Shown here: piece after piece, positions 35,047 to 44,726 of the stretch
Layout of the letters: each line of letters begins with the position of its first letter
Position numbering within the stretch: the stretch's first letter is position 1
Assembly: GCA_944800085.1 (NCBI GenBank)
Contig: CALYLO010000001.1
Span: forward strand, 1,637,001 to 1,701,000
Reading direction: 5' to 3'
Length of the DNA stretch: 64,000 nt
Source of the DNA: Paenibacillus melissococcoides
GTDB lineage: Bacteria > Bacillota > Bacilli > Paenibacillales > Paenibacillaceae
The notes under the pieces: generated by a model
What the model was told of the DNA's origin: nothing
The model's database searches: none
The model's input: only the letters and a program-made list of their open reading frames with translations
Made by a program: the position numbers and the translations under genes

Positions 35047-36159
35047 ATGAAAAAACAAGCGATTACCGAAAGAACGGAGCAAGAAATTTTCTCGATTCAG
35101 GACATCGACTACATTGAATTTTATACGGGGAACGCGAAGCAAGCGATGCACTATTTCGTCAAAGGGTACGGATTCCGTCCTATCGCTTATTCCGGCTTGG
35201 AGACCGGCAACCGGGAACATGTATCGTATGTTATCGAGCAGAACAAAATTCGGTTCGTTCTCTCCGGCGCTCTCTCAGACAATCATCCGATTGCCGAGTT
35301 CGTCAAATTGCACGGCGATGGGGTCAAGGATGTCGCATTGCGGGTCAGCAATGTTGAAAAGGCTTACAAGGATGCGGTCTCGCGCGGCGGAATCGCCATT
35401 ATGGAACCGGCTGAATATTCGGATGAGCACGGCAAGGTGAAAAAAGCGGTTATTGGCACGTATGGCGATACGATTCATACGCTGATAGAGCGGGACGATT
35501 ATAACGGATTGTTCCTGCCTGGCTATCAGTCGATCGAAGATAGCCTGCCGCACCAGCCGGCCGGACTGATCGGCATCGATCATGTCGTCGGCAACGTGGA
35601 GCGAATGGATGAATGGGTGGCTTACTATGAAAAAGTGATGGGCTTCAAGCAAATGATTCATTTCGATGATGAGGACATCAGCACGGAATATTCGGCTCTC
35701 ATGTCCAAAGTGATGCATAACGGGGGCAGAATCAAATTCCCGATCAACGAGCCGGCGACCGCTAAACGCAAATCGCAGATCCAGGAGTATCTGGAATATT
35801 ACAACGGCCCGGGCGTGCAGCATCTTGCCCTATTGACGAACGACATCGTCTCGACCGTGACGGCGCTGCGCGAGAACGGGGTGGAGTTCCTGAGCACGCC
35901 GGATACTTACTACGATATGCTGACGGAACGGGTAGGACGGATCGATGAGGATATCGCCAAGCTGAAGGAACTGAAAATTTTGGTCGATCGGGATGATGAA
36001 GGCTATTTGCTGCAGATATTCACGAAGCCGCTTGTCGACAGACCGACGCTGTTTTTTGAGATCATTCAACGCAAAGGAGCCGTCGGCTTCGGCGAAGGCA
36101 ATTTCAAGGCCTTGTTCGAATCGATCGAACGGGAGCAGGAACGCCGCGGCAACTTGTAG
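35047..36159 (+). CDS. hpd: 4-Hydroxyphenylpyruvate dioxygenase
   Basis: A 370-residue two-domain VOC-fold Fe(II) dioxygenase converting 4-hydroxyphenylpyruvate to homogentisate. The iron triad is visible as H179 (GLIGIDHVVGNV), H259 (GPGVQHLALLT) and E338 (LFFEIIQRKG). The C-terminal gate helix FKALFESIEREQERRG is typical. ATG at 35047, 5 bases after GGAGGG; the in-frame ATG at 34990 lacks a ribosome site. First gene of an eight-gene operon with gaps of ~30 bases or overlaps that leads from tyrosine to acetyl-CoA. Confidence 0.96.
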   Translation: MKKQAITERTEQEIFSIQDIDYIEFYTGNAKQAMHYFVKGYGFRPIAYSGLETGNREHVSYVIEQNKIRFVLSGALSDNHPIAEFVKLHGDGVKDVALRVSNVEKAYKDAVSRGGIAIMEPAEYSDEHGKVKKAVIGTYGDTIHTLIERDDYNGLFLPGYQSIEDSLPHQPAGLIGIDHVVGNVERMDEWVAYYEKVMGFKQMIHFDDEDISTEYSALMSKVMHNGGRIKFPINEPATAKRKSQIQEYLEYYNGPGVQHLALLTNDIVSTVTALRENGVEFLSTPDTYYDMLTERVGRIDEDIAKLKELKILVDRDDEGYLLQIFTKPLVDRPTLFFEIIQRKGAVGFGEGNFKALFESIEREQERRGNL

Positions 36160-36189
36160 CCCCGCGCCGCAGGAAGGAGTAGAAGCCGC

Positions 36190-36801
36190 ATGGAAATTGC
36201 ACCGCACGAGCTGCACTGGAGAGACGCTTATAAGCTGATGATAGGCTCCATCCTGCCGCGTCCGATTGCTTTTGTGTCCACGATCGATTCGGAAGGTACG
36301 GCGAATCTGGCTCCGTTCAGCTTTTTCACGGCCATCTGCGCGGAGCCGCTCCTGATCTGCTTCGCCCCGATGCGCCGGGGCACGGACGGCCGCAAGAAGG
36401 ATACGCTTGTCAATATTGAAGCGACTGGCGAATTCGTGGTGAATATCGTCGGGGAACGGATCGTGGAGCCGATGAATGAGACGGCCGCGGAATTCGATCC
36501 GGAGGTGGATGAGTTCCAGGCGGCGGGCTTGACCCCGATCCCGAGCCGGCTCATTCGTCCTTGCCGGGTGCGGGAAAGCGCCATCCATATGGAGTGCGTG
36601 CTCCATGATATCCTTCATTTCGGCGAGCAGCCGGGCGCCGGCAGCCTCGTCATCGGCAAGGTCGTGCTGATGCATATTAGCGACGAGCTATATGCCGACG
36701 GCAAAATCGACATGGAGAAGCTGCTTCCGATCGGACGCATGGCCGGCCATGTCTACACCCGGGCCGTCTCCGACACCTTTATGCTGGAGAGAAAAAAGTA
36801 A
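36190..36801 (+). CDS. Flavin reductase-like domain protein (DIM6/NTAB family)
   Basis: A 203-residue FMN-binding split-barrel protein (GSILPRPIAFVSTIDSEGTA, NLAPFSFFTAICAEPLLICF; RKKDTLVNIEATGEFVVNIV). Members reduce flavin with NAD(P)H or carry FMN for oxygenases. It sits between hpd and the fumarylacetoacetase gene with a 30-base gap, so it belongs to the tyrosine-degradation operon. Neither dioxygenase in the pathway needs flavin, so its role is unclear; repair of oxidised iron or a side reaction are possibilities. Ribosome site AGGAAGGAG. Confidence 0.88.
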   Translation: MEIAPHELHWRDAYKLMIGSILPRPIAFVSTIDSEGTANLAPFSFFTAICAEPLLICFAPMRRGTDGRKKDTLVNIEATGEFVVNIVGERIVEPMNETAAEFDPEVDEFQAAGLTPIPSRLIRPCRVRESAIHMECVLHDILHFGEQPGAGSLVIGKVVLMHISDELYADGKIDMEKLLPIGRMAGHVYTRAVSDTFMLERKK

Positions 36802-36825
36802 CGGCCACGGGATGCGGGAGGTTCT

Positions 36826-37761
36826 ATGAAATTCGTGACATTTGACACCGGCACGGGCGCGCCGCGCTCCGGTTGGCTGAGGGAAGGCTGCGTCGTCGAC
36901 ATGCGAGCCGTCAGCGAAGGACGGCTGCCGGGCGAATTGCTGGAATTGGTGCGCCATCATGAGGACTATATGGAGGAAGCAGGGCGGATCGATCGCCGCC
37001 TTGGCCCGGATGCGGAGTCGATGCTCGCGCATGCGGGCGTCTATCCTGCGGCCGATGTCGCCTTGCTCGCGCCGATTCCGAAGCCGCCGAGCGTCCGCGA
37101 TTTCTATGCCTTCGAAGCGCATGTCATCGCGGCGCGGCGGCGGCGGGGGCTCGATATGGTTCCGGAATGGTACCGGTTCCCGGTGTTCTATTTCAGCAAT
37201 CATCAGGCCATCGCCGGCCCGGACGCGCTTATCCGCAGACCGGCCGCCGCCTCCGCTCTGGATTACGAGCTGGAGGTGGCCTGCGTCATCGGCAGGGAAG
37301 GACGGGATATCGGGGCAGAAGAAGCGGACGCCTATATTTTCGGCTATTGCATCATGAACGATTGGAGCGCGCGCGATCTCCAGCGGGAGGAAGTGAAGGT
37401 CGGCCTCGGCCCGGCCAAGGGCAAAGATTTCGCCACCTCGCTCGGTCCTTATCTGGTCACCAAGGACGAGCTGGAGCGCTATCGCGCCGGCAGGCGCCAC
37501 GAGCTGGAGATGAGGGCCCGCGTCAACGGCGCCGAGCTGTCGCGCGGCAATATGCGCGACCTCCATTATACGTTCGGGGAGATGATCGCGCGGGCTTCTG
37601 CGGACGCCACGCTGTACCCCGGCGATATTATCGGATCGGGCACGGTCGGGACCGGCTGCCTTCTTGAGCTGGGACCGGAAGCGCACCGTTGGCTGGAGCC
37701 CGGCGATGTCGTCGAATTGGAAGTAACGGGACTCGGCCTGCTGCGCAACACCATCGGTTGA
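36826..37761 (+). CDS. Fumarylacetoacetate hydrolase family protein
   Basis: A 311-residue FAH-fold hydrolase. KPPSVRDFYAFEAHVIAAR, the metal site DYELEVACVIG with Glu/Asp ligands, YCIMNDWSARDLQ, and PGDIIGSGTVGTGC are family marks. In this operon the expected reaction is fumarylacetoacetate to fumarate plus acetoacetate. Bacterial FAH-family proteins also act on other diketo acids, so the assignment rests partly on context. Ribosome site GGGAGG. Confidence 0.9.
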   Translation: MKFVTFDTGTGAPRSGWLREGCVVDMRAVSEGRLPGELLELVRHHEDYMEEAGRIDRRLGPDAESMLAHAGVYPAADVALLAPIPKPPSVRDFYAFEAHVIAARRRRGLDMVPEWYRFPVFYFSNHQAIAGPDALIRRPAAASALDYELEVACVIGREGRDIGAEEADAYIFGYCIMNDWSARDLQREEVKVGLGPAKGKDFATSLGPYLVTKDELERYRAGRRHELEMRARVNGAELSRGNMRDLHYTFGEMIARASADATLYPGDIIGSGTVGTGCLLELGPEAHRWLEPGDVVELEVTGLGLLRNTIG

Positions 37762-37819
37762 AGCGGCGAGGAGACCGCGAACGACCGGTATTGAATTCAG
37801 AGAGAGGAGGATTCATGTC

Positions 37820-39007
37820 ATGGCCTATTACCGCCGCATGGGGGACATCCCGGGCAAAAGGCATACGATGTTCCGCAAGCCGGACGGCACCCTGTACCGG
37901 GAGCAAGTCATGGGAACGAAGGGCTTCTCCGGCATTCAGTCGATCTTGTATCACCATCATCCGCCGACGGCTGTCGGCAAGGCGGAACTGCACGCCGCCT
38001 TCGACATTGAATTCGAAGAGCAAGGCGCGCTGCGCCACCGCCATCTGTTGACCGGCGATTGCACGGATACGGGCGATGCCGTCGCTGGCAGACGCTATAT
38101 GCTGGGCAATGAGGACCTGCTCATCGCCGTTGCGAACGTCGATCGGCCGATGGATTATTTCTACCGGAACGGGGACGGGGACGAGTTGTTGTTCGTGCAT
38201 GAAGGGGAGGGCGCCGTAGAGACAATGTTCGGCACTCTCCGTTACCGGCCGGGGGATTATATTGTCATCCCGATCGGCACGATCTATCGCGTCATTCCGG
38301 AACCGGAGCGTGGGCGTACGAAGCTTTTGGCCGTGGAGACGAACAGTTGGATTACGACGCCGAAGCGCTACCGCAACTCGCATGGCCAGCTTTTGGAGCA
38401 CAGCCCTTTCTGCGAGCGGGATTTCCGCGGTCCGGAGAAGCTGGAAACGTATGCCGAGCTCGGCGAGTTCGAGGTGAGGACAAAGTCTAGGGGATATATC
38501 CACCTGCATATGTTTAATCATCACCCGTTCGATGTCGTAGGCTGGGACGGGTATTTGTATCCGTGGATTTTTAACATAGCCGATTTCGAGCCGATTACGG
38601 GCCGCATTCATATGCCGCCGCCGATCCATCAGACCTTCGAGGGGAATAACTTCGTCATCTGCTCCTTCGTTCCCCGGTTATACGATTATCATCCCGAGGG
38701 GATTCCGGCCCCTTATTTCCACAGCAACGTAGACAGCGACGAGGTGCTCTATTATGTCAGAGGAAACTTCATGAGCCGCAAGGGCGTGAAGGAAGGCTCC
38801 ATCACCTTGCATCCGTCGGGCATTCCGCACGGCCCGCATCCCGGCAAGATCGAAGACAGCATCGGCAAAAAAGAAACTACGGAGCTTGCGGTCATGATCG
38901 ATACGTTCCGGCCGCTGCGCGTCGTCAAGCAGGCGCTGGCGTATGAGGATAGCCAATATATGTACAGCTGGTGCGCCGATTCGCAGGAAGCGTCGCGGAC
39001 CGTGTAA
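37820..39007 (+). CDS. hmgA: Homogentisate 1,2-dioxygenase
   Basis: A 395-residue cupin-fold Fe(II) ring-cleaving dioxygenase turning homogentisate into maleylacetoacetate. The iron-site region reads HPSGIPHGPHPGKIEDSIG; VDSDEVLYYVRGNFMSRKG and FCERDFRGP are other family features. It is at the shorter end for the family (bacterial enzymes are ~380-440 residues). RBS GAGAGGAGG precedes the ATG. Maleylacetoacetate isomerase is not in the operon, so isomerisation must be non-enzymatic, thiol-assisted or encoded elsewhere. Confidence 0.93.
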   Translation: MAYYRRMGDIPGKRHTMFRKPDGTLYREQVMGTKGFSGIQSILYHHHPPTAVGKAELHAAFDIEFEEQGALRHRHLLTGDCTDTGDAVAGRRYMLGNEDLLIAVANVDRPMDYFYRNGDGDELLFVHEGEGAVETMFGTLRYRPGDYIVIPIGTIYRVIPEPERGRTKLLAVETNSWITTPKRYRNSHGQLLEHSPFCERDFRGPEKLETYAELGEFEVRTKSRGYIHLHMFNHHPFDVVGWDGYLYPWIFNIADFEPITGRIHMPPPIHQTFEGNNFVICSFVPRLYDYHPEGIPAPYFHSNVDSDEVLYYVRGNFMSRKGVKEGSITLHPSGIPHGPHPGKIEDSIGKKETTELAVMIDTFRPLRVVKQALAYEDSQYMYSWCADSQEASRTV

Positions 39008-39050
39008 ACGCGCTTAGGCGCAAGATATGCCGATGAAAGGAGCGCATGGC

Positions 39051-39779
39051 ATGAAGCAGCATGGGAAAGTCGTGCATTCCGCCGCCGAGGCGATACAGGG
39101 GATTCAGGACGGAGCCACCTTGATAGTGGGCGGATTCGGCCTGTGCGGTATCCCCGAGCTGGCCATCGCGGCGCTGAGAGACAGCGGCGTGAAGAATCTG
39201 ACCGTCGTCAGCAATACTTGCGGCGTGGACGACTGGGGGCTCGGCCTCCTGCTCCCGAACCGCCAGATTAAGAAAATGATCGCCTCGTATGTCGGGGAGA
39301 ACAAAACGTTCGAGCGCCAGCTTCTGAGCGGCGAGCTGGAGGTGGAGCTTGTTCCGCAGGGAACGCTGGCCGAGCGTATCCGCGCGGGCGGAGCCGGCAT
39401 CCCGGCCTTTTATACGGCGACGGGCGTCGGCACGCCGGTGGCGGAAGGCAAGGAGCATAAAGAGTTCAATGGCCGCACATATATGATGGAAGAGGCGATT
39501 GTCGGCGATTTCGCGTTCGTGAAGGCGTGGAAGGGAGATACGCTCGGCAACCTGATCTACCGGAAGACGGCCCGGAACTTCAATCCGCTGGCAGCGGCTG
39601 CGGGCAAGATTACGATTGCCGAGGTGGAGGAACTGGTCGAGCCGGGACAATTGGATCCGGATCACATTCATACGCCCGGCATCTATGTGCAGCGGGTGCT
39701 CCACGGAACCGGGTACGAGAAGCGGATTGAACGGCGCGTCGTGCAGCCGGCGACGCTGGGAACGGGGGGATTCTCATGA
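39051..39779 (+). CDS. scoA: 3-Oxoacid (succinyl-CoA:acetoacetate) CoA-transferase subunit A
   Basis: A 242-residue alpha subunit of a class I CoA-transferase. The phosphate-loop region [16 protein letters not shown] and [16 protein letters not shown] are typical, and [10 protein letters not shown] is a conserved late block. ATG at 39051 fits AAAGGAG; the ATG at 39027 is poorly spaced. The stop overlaps the scoB start (ATGAG), so the subunits are translationally coupled. The enzyme activates acetoacetate released by the fumarylacetoacetase. Confidence 0.95.
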   Translation: MKQHGKVVHSAAEAIQGIQDGATLIVGGFGLCGIPELAIAALRDSGVKNLTVVSNTCGVDDWGLGLLLPNRQIKKMIASYVGENKTFERQLLSGELEVELVPQGTLAERIRAGGAGIPAFYTATGVGTPVAEGKEHKEFNGRTYMMEEAIVGDFAFVKAWKGDTLGNLIYRKTARNFNPLAAAAGKITIAEVEELVEPGQLDPDHIHTPGIYVQRVLHGTGYEKRIERRVVQPATLGTGGFS

Positions 39780-40450
39780 GTGACGCACGCGAGGCCATCG
39801 TCCGGCGGGCCGTGCTGGAGATTGAAGACGGGATGACGGTCAATCTCGGCATCGGCATGCCGACCCTGATTGCAGGAATCATTCCGCCGGAGTGCAATGT
39901 GATGCTCCATTCCGAGAACGGCCTCCTGGGCCTCGGTCCGTATCCTCAGGAAGGGGCCGAGGATCCGGATCTGATTAACGCGGGCAAGGAGACGGTGACC
40001 GTCGTGGAGGGCGCCTCCTATTTCGACAGCGCCGAATCGTTCGCCATGATCCGGGGAGGACATATCGATCTCGCCATTTTGGGCGGAATGGAAGTATCGG
40101 AGCAGGGCGATCTGGCGAATTGGATGATCCCCGGCAAAATGATCAAGGGCATGGGAGGCGCCATGGACCTGGTGAACGGCGCCCGGCGCATCGTCGTCAT
40201 TATGGAGCATGTGAACAAGCACGGCGAACCGAAGATCAAGCGGGAATGCGGCCTTCCGCTCACAGGCAAGCGAGTCGTCGACCGGTTAATCACCGATTTG
40301 GCCGTGTTTGATTTTACGGCGGAAGGCATGGTCCTGATCGAGACGCAGCCGGGCGTCGGCGTCGAGGAGATTCGGGACAAAACCGAGGCGCCGTTCCGGT
40401 TGAGTCCCGCGCTGAGCGCGGCGAACGCGCCGCCGCGGGTATCGGAGTAA
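39776..40450 (+). CDS. scoB: 3-Oxoacid CoA-transferase subunit B
   Basis: A 224-residue beta subunit. The catalytic glutamate is E47 in [15 protein letters not shown], which forms the enzyme-CoA thioester; [11 protein letters not shown] and [15 protein letters not shown] are family marks. It overlaps scoA by four bases and precedes the aminotransferase gene by 20. With ScoA it converts acetoacetate and succinyl-CoA to acetoacetyl-CoA and succinate. Confidence 0.95.
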   Translation: MSDAREAIVRRAVLEIEDGMTVNLGIGMPTLIAGIIPPECNVMLHSENGLLGLGPYPQEGAEDPDLINAGKETVTVVEGASYFDSAESFAMIRGGHIDLAILGGMEVSEQGDLANWMIPGKMIKGMGGAMDLVNGARRIVVIMEHVNKHGEPKIKRECGLPLTGKRVVDRLITDLAVFDFTAEGMVLIETQPGVGVEEIRDKTEAPFRLSPALSAANAPPRVSE

Positions 40451-40470
40451 AGGGGGAAGGAGGATGGTCT

Positions 40471-41589
40471 ATGCAAGTGTCTGTCAAGATTCCGACGAGA
40501 AAAGAAATCGAACCGTTGGGCGTGTACGTGCCGGGAAAACCGATTGAAGAGGTAAAAAGGGAATTCGGTCTTACAGACATCATCAAGCTCGCGTCCAATG
40601 AAAATCCGTACGGCTGCTCGAAGCTGGCCGCTCAAGCCGTCGTGCGCGAGATGGAGAAATGCGCCCTGTATCCGGAAGGCACCGCCCCCGAATTGGCGGC
40701 GAAGCTGGCCGCCCGCCTCGGCGTGGAGCCTGAATATTTCATCGTCGGCAATGGTTCTGACGAGATTATCCGCTTGTTGACGCGGAGCTATATCGCAGCA
40801 GGGGACGAGGCGATTATGGCCGATGTCACGTTTTCCCGCTACGAGACGAACGTCCGCATTGAGGGCGGCGTTCCGGTAACGGTGCCGCTCATTGACGGCG
40901 TTCATGATCTGGCCGGCATGCTGGAGGCGATCGGCAGCAGGACGAAGATGATTTTCGTATGCAACCCGAACAATCCGACCGGGACAATCGTGGGGCAGAG
41001 CGAGCTGCTTGCCTTCATCGAGCAGGTGCCGCGCCATATATTGCTGATCATCGACGAGGCTTATTACGAATATGTATCCGATCCCGATTACTTGCAGACC
41101 GTGCAGCTGCTCGCCAGTTATCCGAACCTGGTCATCCTGCGCACGTTCTCCAAAATTTACGGTCTGGCCGCCCTGCGCGTCGGTTACGGCATGATGCACC
41201 CGAGCATCGTGCAGGAGCTGGTCAAAGTAAAGGAGCCGTTCAATTCGAACCGGATGGCGCAAGCCGCGGCACTCGCCTCGTTGGACGATGCGGCGTTCGC
41301 CGCCGACTGCGCGCGGCGGAATGAGGCGGCCAGAACGAAGCTCGTCTCCGAGCTGAAGCAGCTCGGGCTGTCCTGCTATCCTTCGCATGCCAATTTCCTG
41401 ATGGTGAAGCTGGACCGCTCCGGAGACGACGTATTCGGCTCCTTGCTGGCGCGGGGCGTGGTGGTGCGCGCGGGCAGCCTGCTCGGCTATCCCGACACGA
41501 TCCGCGTATCCGTCGGAACGGAGCAGGACAATGAGGTGTTCATCGAGGCGCTGCGACAGATACTCGGACCTGACGGCCAGCCGGCGTGA
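40471..41589 (+). CDS. HisC-like PLP aminotransferase, probable aromatic aminotransferase
   Basis: A 372-residue fold-type I aminotransferase of the HisC subgroup. PLP contacts are visible: GSDEIIRLL, NPNNPTGT, the aspartate pair IIDEAYYEY, and the Schiff-base Lys in RTFSKIYGLAALRVGYG. Sequence alone suggests histidinol-phosphate aminotransferase, but no his genes are nearby; within this operon a tyrosine/phenylalanine transaminase making 4-hydroxyphenylpyruvate is more likely. HisC enzymes often accept aromatic amino acids. Ribosome site AAGGAGG. Confidence 0.9.
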   Translation: MQVSVKIPTRKEIEPLGVYVPGKPIEEVKREFGLTDIIKLASNENPYGCSKLAAQAVVREMEKCALYPEGTAPELAAKLAARLGVEPEYFIVGNGSDEIIRLLTRSYIAAGDEAIMADVTFSRYETNVRIEGGVPVTVPLIDGVHDLAGMLEAIGSRTKMIFVCNPNNPTGTIVGQSELLAFIEQVPRHILLIIDEAYYEYVSDPDYLQTVQLLASYPNLVILRTFSKIYGLAALRVGYGMMHPSIVQELVKVKEPFNSNRMAQAAALASLDDAAFAADCARRNEAARTKLVSELKQLGLSCYPSHANFLMVKLDRSGDDVFGSLLARGVVVRAGSLLGYPDTIRVSVGTEQDNEVFIEALRQILGPDGQPA

Positions 41590-41703
41590 ACGAAGCGGGA
41601 GGCATTCTATTGCCTATCTATTTACTTACTAGTGCATTGGGTCTTTGATGGTCTATTGCACAGCGTCTTTGATAATCTTGCATAGCGGAATGGGGGTGAC
41701 GGT

Positions 41704-42882
41704 CTGACGGACGTCGTGATTGCAAGCGCCGTACGGACGCCGATCGGCGCGTTCATGGGCGGATTGAGCGAAGTGCCGGCGGTCGAGCTGGGAGCGCTGT
41801 TCATTGGGGAAGCGCTGCAGCGCGCCGGGCTGCTCCCGGAAGCGGCGCAAGAGGTGATGATGGGCAATGTGCTGCAGGCGGGCAGCGGGCAAGGCCCCGC
41901 CCGTCTGGCCGCGATGAAGGCGGGCCTGCCCTGCGAGGTGCCGGCCGTAACGATCAATAAAATATGCGGCTCGGGTCTGAAAGCGGTCATCCTGGCCGCA
42001 CAGGCCATCAAGGCGGGCGATGCGGATCTTATCGTCGCGGGCGGCATGGAAAATATGTCGATGGCGCCTTATTTACTGACGCAAGGAAGAGCCGGATACC
42101 GGCTGGGGGACGGAGTAGTCGTGGACAGCGTCCTCAAAGACGGGCTTACCTGCTCGATCTGCGGCATTCATATGGGACAGACCGCGGAAAATATCGCGGC
42201 GAAGTATCGGATTGCGAGGGAAGAGCAGGATGCGTTTGCCTTGACGAGCCAGCAGAGAGCCCGCGAGGCATGGGAGCGCGGCGAGTTCTCCGCCGAGATC
42301 GTACCGGTGGAGATTCGGACCAAGAAGGGGCTGACGCGGATAGAAGCCGATGAGCATCTGCGCCCGGATGTGACGGCTGCCGCCCTGGCCCGGCTCAAGC
42401 CTGCCTTCCAGCCGGACGGCACGGTCACGGCCGGGAATGCCTCCGGGATTAACGACGGGGCGGCGGCGCTTGTCGTCTGCTCCGGGCGCATGGCGAAGCA
42501 GATGGGGCTGCCCGTGCTCGCGCGCATCCGCGGCTACGCCTCCACAGGCGTGGACCCCGCCTTGATGGGCATGGGCCCTGTATCGGCCGCGCAATCGGCG
42601 GTGAAGAAAGCCGGGATGTCGCTCGCGGATATCGACGTGGCGGAATTGAATGAAGCATTTGCCGCCCAGGCGATCGCCGTTATTCGCGAGCTCGGGCTCG
42701 ATCCGGCGATTGTCAATGTGAACGGCGGCGCCATCGCGCTCGGGCATCCGATCGGCGCCAGCGGCGCGCGCATCCTCGTGACGCTGCTGCATGCGATGAA
42801 GCGCAGGCAGGCGGCCGCCGGACTTGCCGCCTTGTGCGTCGGCGGCGGCCATGGCGTCGCTGTTGTCGTCGAGCAAATGTAA
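41704..42882 (+). CDS. Acetyl-CoA acetyltransferase (thiolase), probable CTG start
   Basis: A 392-residue thiolase cleaving acetoacetyl-CoA to two acetyl-CoA. The nucleophile is C88 in [12 protein letters not shown]; His is in [14 protein letters not shown]; the second Cys is in [10 protein letters not shown], where His replaces the usual Met. The first ATG/GTG in frame, GTG 41716, would remove TDVV from the conserved N-terminus. CTG 41704 gives (M)[16 protein letters not shown], places the nucleophile at residue 88 as in the family, and has GGGGGTG 5 bases upstream. Last gene of the tyrosine operon, with a terminator behind it. Confidence 0.9.
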   Translation: MTDVVIASAVRTPIGAFMGGLSEVPAVELGALFIGEALQRAGLLPEAAQEVMMGNVLQAGSGQGPARLAAMKAGLPCEVPAVTINKICGSGLKAVILAAQAIKAGDADLIVAGGMENMSMAPYLLTQGRAGYRLGDGVVVDSVLKDGLTCSICGIHMGQTAENIAAKYRIAREEQDAFALTSQQRAREAWERGEFSAEIVPVEIRTKKGLTRIEADEHLRPDVTAAALARLKPAFQPDGTVTAGNASGINDGAAALVVCSGRMAKQMGLPVLARIRGYASTGVDPALMGMGPVSAAQSAVKKAGMSLADIDVAELNEAFAAQAIAVIRELGLDPAIVNVNGGAIALGHPIGASGARILVTLLHAMKRRQAAAGLAALCVGGGHGVAVVVEQM

Positions 42883-42898
42883 AGTATAGAATAGGGAG

Positions 42899-42938
42899 CA
42901 CCTCCGATTGTCCTTGGATCGGAGGTGTTGTCGTTTTA
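42899..42938 (+). terminator. Intrinsic terminator of the homogentisate operon
   Basis: CACCTCCGAT (42899-42908) pairs perfectly with ATCGGAGGTG (42918-42927), followed by a T-rich TTGTCGTTTT. Confidence 0.8.
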
Positions 42939-43125
42939 TCGCAAGGCACTGTAGGGGGGCAGCTGCCAAGGTTCCATGAAATGTGTAACTCGATTTTTTA
43001 TACAGAAAATAATTGAAAATTACAAGAATAACCTATGAAATAATGAAAATAAGTGATAAATTAATATACCGTCTGTAGTGTGCGTATTATGAACATGAAC
43101 ATCAATGGAAAAGAGGAAATGGATT

Positions 43126-44181
43126 GTGGAACTAGGTATAAGCACGTTTGTCGAGACAACACCTGATGTCAACACGGGAACAACGATAAGTCACGCGGAG
43201 CGGCTGCGTGAAGTAGTGGAGGAGATTGTTCTCGCGGATCAGGTAGGACTGGATGTATATGGGGTAGGCGAGCATCATCGCCATGATTTTGCGGCATCAT
43301 CTCCTGCGGTTGTATTAGCTGCTGCTGCATCTAAAACAACGAAAATTCGGCTGACGAGCGCTGTCATGATTTTGTCATCTGCTGATCCCGTACGTGTATT
43401 TCAAGATTTTGCAACACTTGATGGGCTGTCTAACGGACGGGCGGAGATTATGGTCGGTCGAGGCTCCTTTCTCGAATCATTCCCATTATTCGGTTACGAT
43501 CTGGACGATTATGAAGAGCTGTTCGATGAGAAGCTGGAGCTGCTGCTGCACATTCAGAAGTCGGAGAAAGTAAGCTGGAGCGGGAAGCACCGCCCTGCGA
43601 TTCAGGATCTAGGCATATATCCTCGCCCCGTGCAGGATCCTTTGCCGGTCTGGATTGGAAGTGCGGGAAGTCCGGAATCCGCGATTCGTGCAGGGGCATT
43701 GGGACTTCCGTTTGTGCTCGCCATTATCGGAGGAGTGAAGCCGCTCGACTACGCTTCACAGGTTGAGCTTTACAAGAAAGCGGCTGCTGAAGCTGGTCAC
43801 GATGTAACCCGTTTGCCAATTGCTTCTCATTCTCACGGTTTTGTCGCGAAGAATCAAAAACAAGCAATCGAAACGTTCTTCCCGTCTACATTTGCAAGAA
43901 CGAACGTGAGAGCCGCTGAAAAAGGAGCGCCACCGTACACGAGAGCGGACTACGACGCGGCCTGCAGCCTGGAGGGTGCCCTATATGTTGGCGACCCGGA
44001 AACGGTAGCCCAAAAAATTATTCATCTTCGCAAGCATGTAGGCATCACCAGATTCATGTTACATATGCCGCACGGCACAATGCCTCATGAAGAGGTCATG
44101 GAAGCGATACGGCTATTCGGAACGGAAGTAGCGCCTCGTGTAAGAGAAGAGGTAGCGGGTTGGGAGCAACATCATTGTTGA
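43126..44181 (+). CDS. LLM-class (luciferase-like) flavin-dependent oxidoreductase
   Basis: A 351-residue F420/FMN-type TIM-barrel monooxygenase. VELGISTFVETTPD, the GEHHRHDFAASSPAVVLA block and GLSNGRAEIMVGRGSF are typical of the LLM family. GTG at 43126 is chosen because AAGAGGAAAT precedes it and it matches the family start (MELGIST); the ATG at 43105 lacks a ribosome site. Preceded by an A+T-rich promoter region and followed by a hairpin, so it is probably a single-gene unit. The substrate is unknown. Confidence 0.9.
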   Translation: MELGISTFVETTPDVNTGTTISHAERLREVVEEIVLADQVGLDVYGVGEHHRHDFAASSPAVVLAAAASKTTKIRLTSAVMILSSADPVRVFQDFATLDGLSNGRAEIMVGRGSFLESFPLFGYDLDDYEELFDEKLELLLHIQKSEKVSWSGKHRPAIQDLGIYPRPVQDPLPVWIGSAGSPESAIRAGALGLPFVLAIIGGVKPLDYASQVELYKKAAAEAGHDVTRLPIASHSHGFVAKNQKQAIETFFPSTFARTNVRAAEKGAPPYTRADYDAACSLEGALYVGDPETVAQKIIHLRKHVGITRFMLHMPHGTMPHEEVMEAIRLFGTEVAPRVREEVAGWEQHHC

Positions 44182-44194
44182 GCTAGATTCGAAT

Positions 44195-44224
44195 AGACGC
44201 TGCCTGTATGAGGAGGCAGCGTCT
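44195..44224 (+). terminator. Hairpin after the LLM oxidoreductase gene
   Basis: AGACGCTGCCT (44195-44205) pairs perfectly with AGGCAGCGTCT (44214-44224). There is no clear T-tract. Confidence 0.6.
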
Positions 44225-44329
44225 GCGTATCGTTTCTGAACGTTGTTCCCGTAACACGACATATATGAAGGTATTGGCAAGGCATGCTTGTTCGTAACTT
44301 GCCATTGTCTTCATTAGTTATTGTAATAA

Positions 44330-44470
44330 TCAATCTGATGTTTCTTCGTCAATATCAATCTGTTGCAGTTCGGATTTCCATTTCTTGTGAAATTGCCGGC
44401 TGCTCTTGCTGTAGGCGGGAAAGGCGGAAATGAGCTGTTCGGCACGAGCATGCGTGGCGAAGACATCGTC
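44330..44470 (-). other. Unidentified C-terminal coding fragment
   Basis: On the minus strand a protein-like frame reads HARAEQLISAFPAYSKSSRQ, FHKKWKSELQQIDIDEETSD and stops at 44330-44332. It is cut at 44470 by the join with the thiolase relic, so the upstream part of the gene is gone. The family is not recognised. Confidence 0.35.
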
Positions 44471-44720
44471 TCAAGCCTGCCTTCCAGCGGGACGGCACGG
44501 TCACGGCCGGCAATGCCTCAGGGATTAACGACGGGGCGGCGGCGCTTGTCATTGTGAATGGCGGCGCCAACGCGCTCGGGCATCCGATCGGCGCCAGCGG
44601 CGCGCGCATCCTCGTGACGCTGCTGCATGTGATGAAGCGCAGGCAGGCGGCCACCGGACTTGCCGCCCTGTGCGTCGACGGCGGTCATGGCGTCGCTGTT
44701 GTCGTCGACATAAGAGTGAA
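44471..44720 (+). pseudogene. Relic copy of the thiolase 3' end
   Basis: Nearly identical to bases 42395-42880 of the thiolase gene but with the stretch between about 42477 and 42712 removed: GCGGCGCTTGTC is joined directly to ATTGTGAATGGCGGC. It retains [17 protein letters not shown] and a diverged end ([13 protein letters not shown]), and is followed, like the original, by an AACACCTCC hairpin. It cannot encode a working enzyme. Confidence 0.85.
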
Positions 44721-44726
44721 ATGAAG

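Noticed and set aside
40018..41388. 456-codon minus-strand frame opposite scoB and the aminotransferase
   Set aside because: Spans two real genes on the other strand and has no protein features of its own.
42073..42969. 298-codon minus-strand frame opposite the thiolase
   Set aside because: Antisense of a conserved thiolase with catalytic motifs; composition is Arg/His/Gln-rich.
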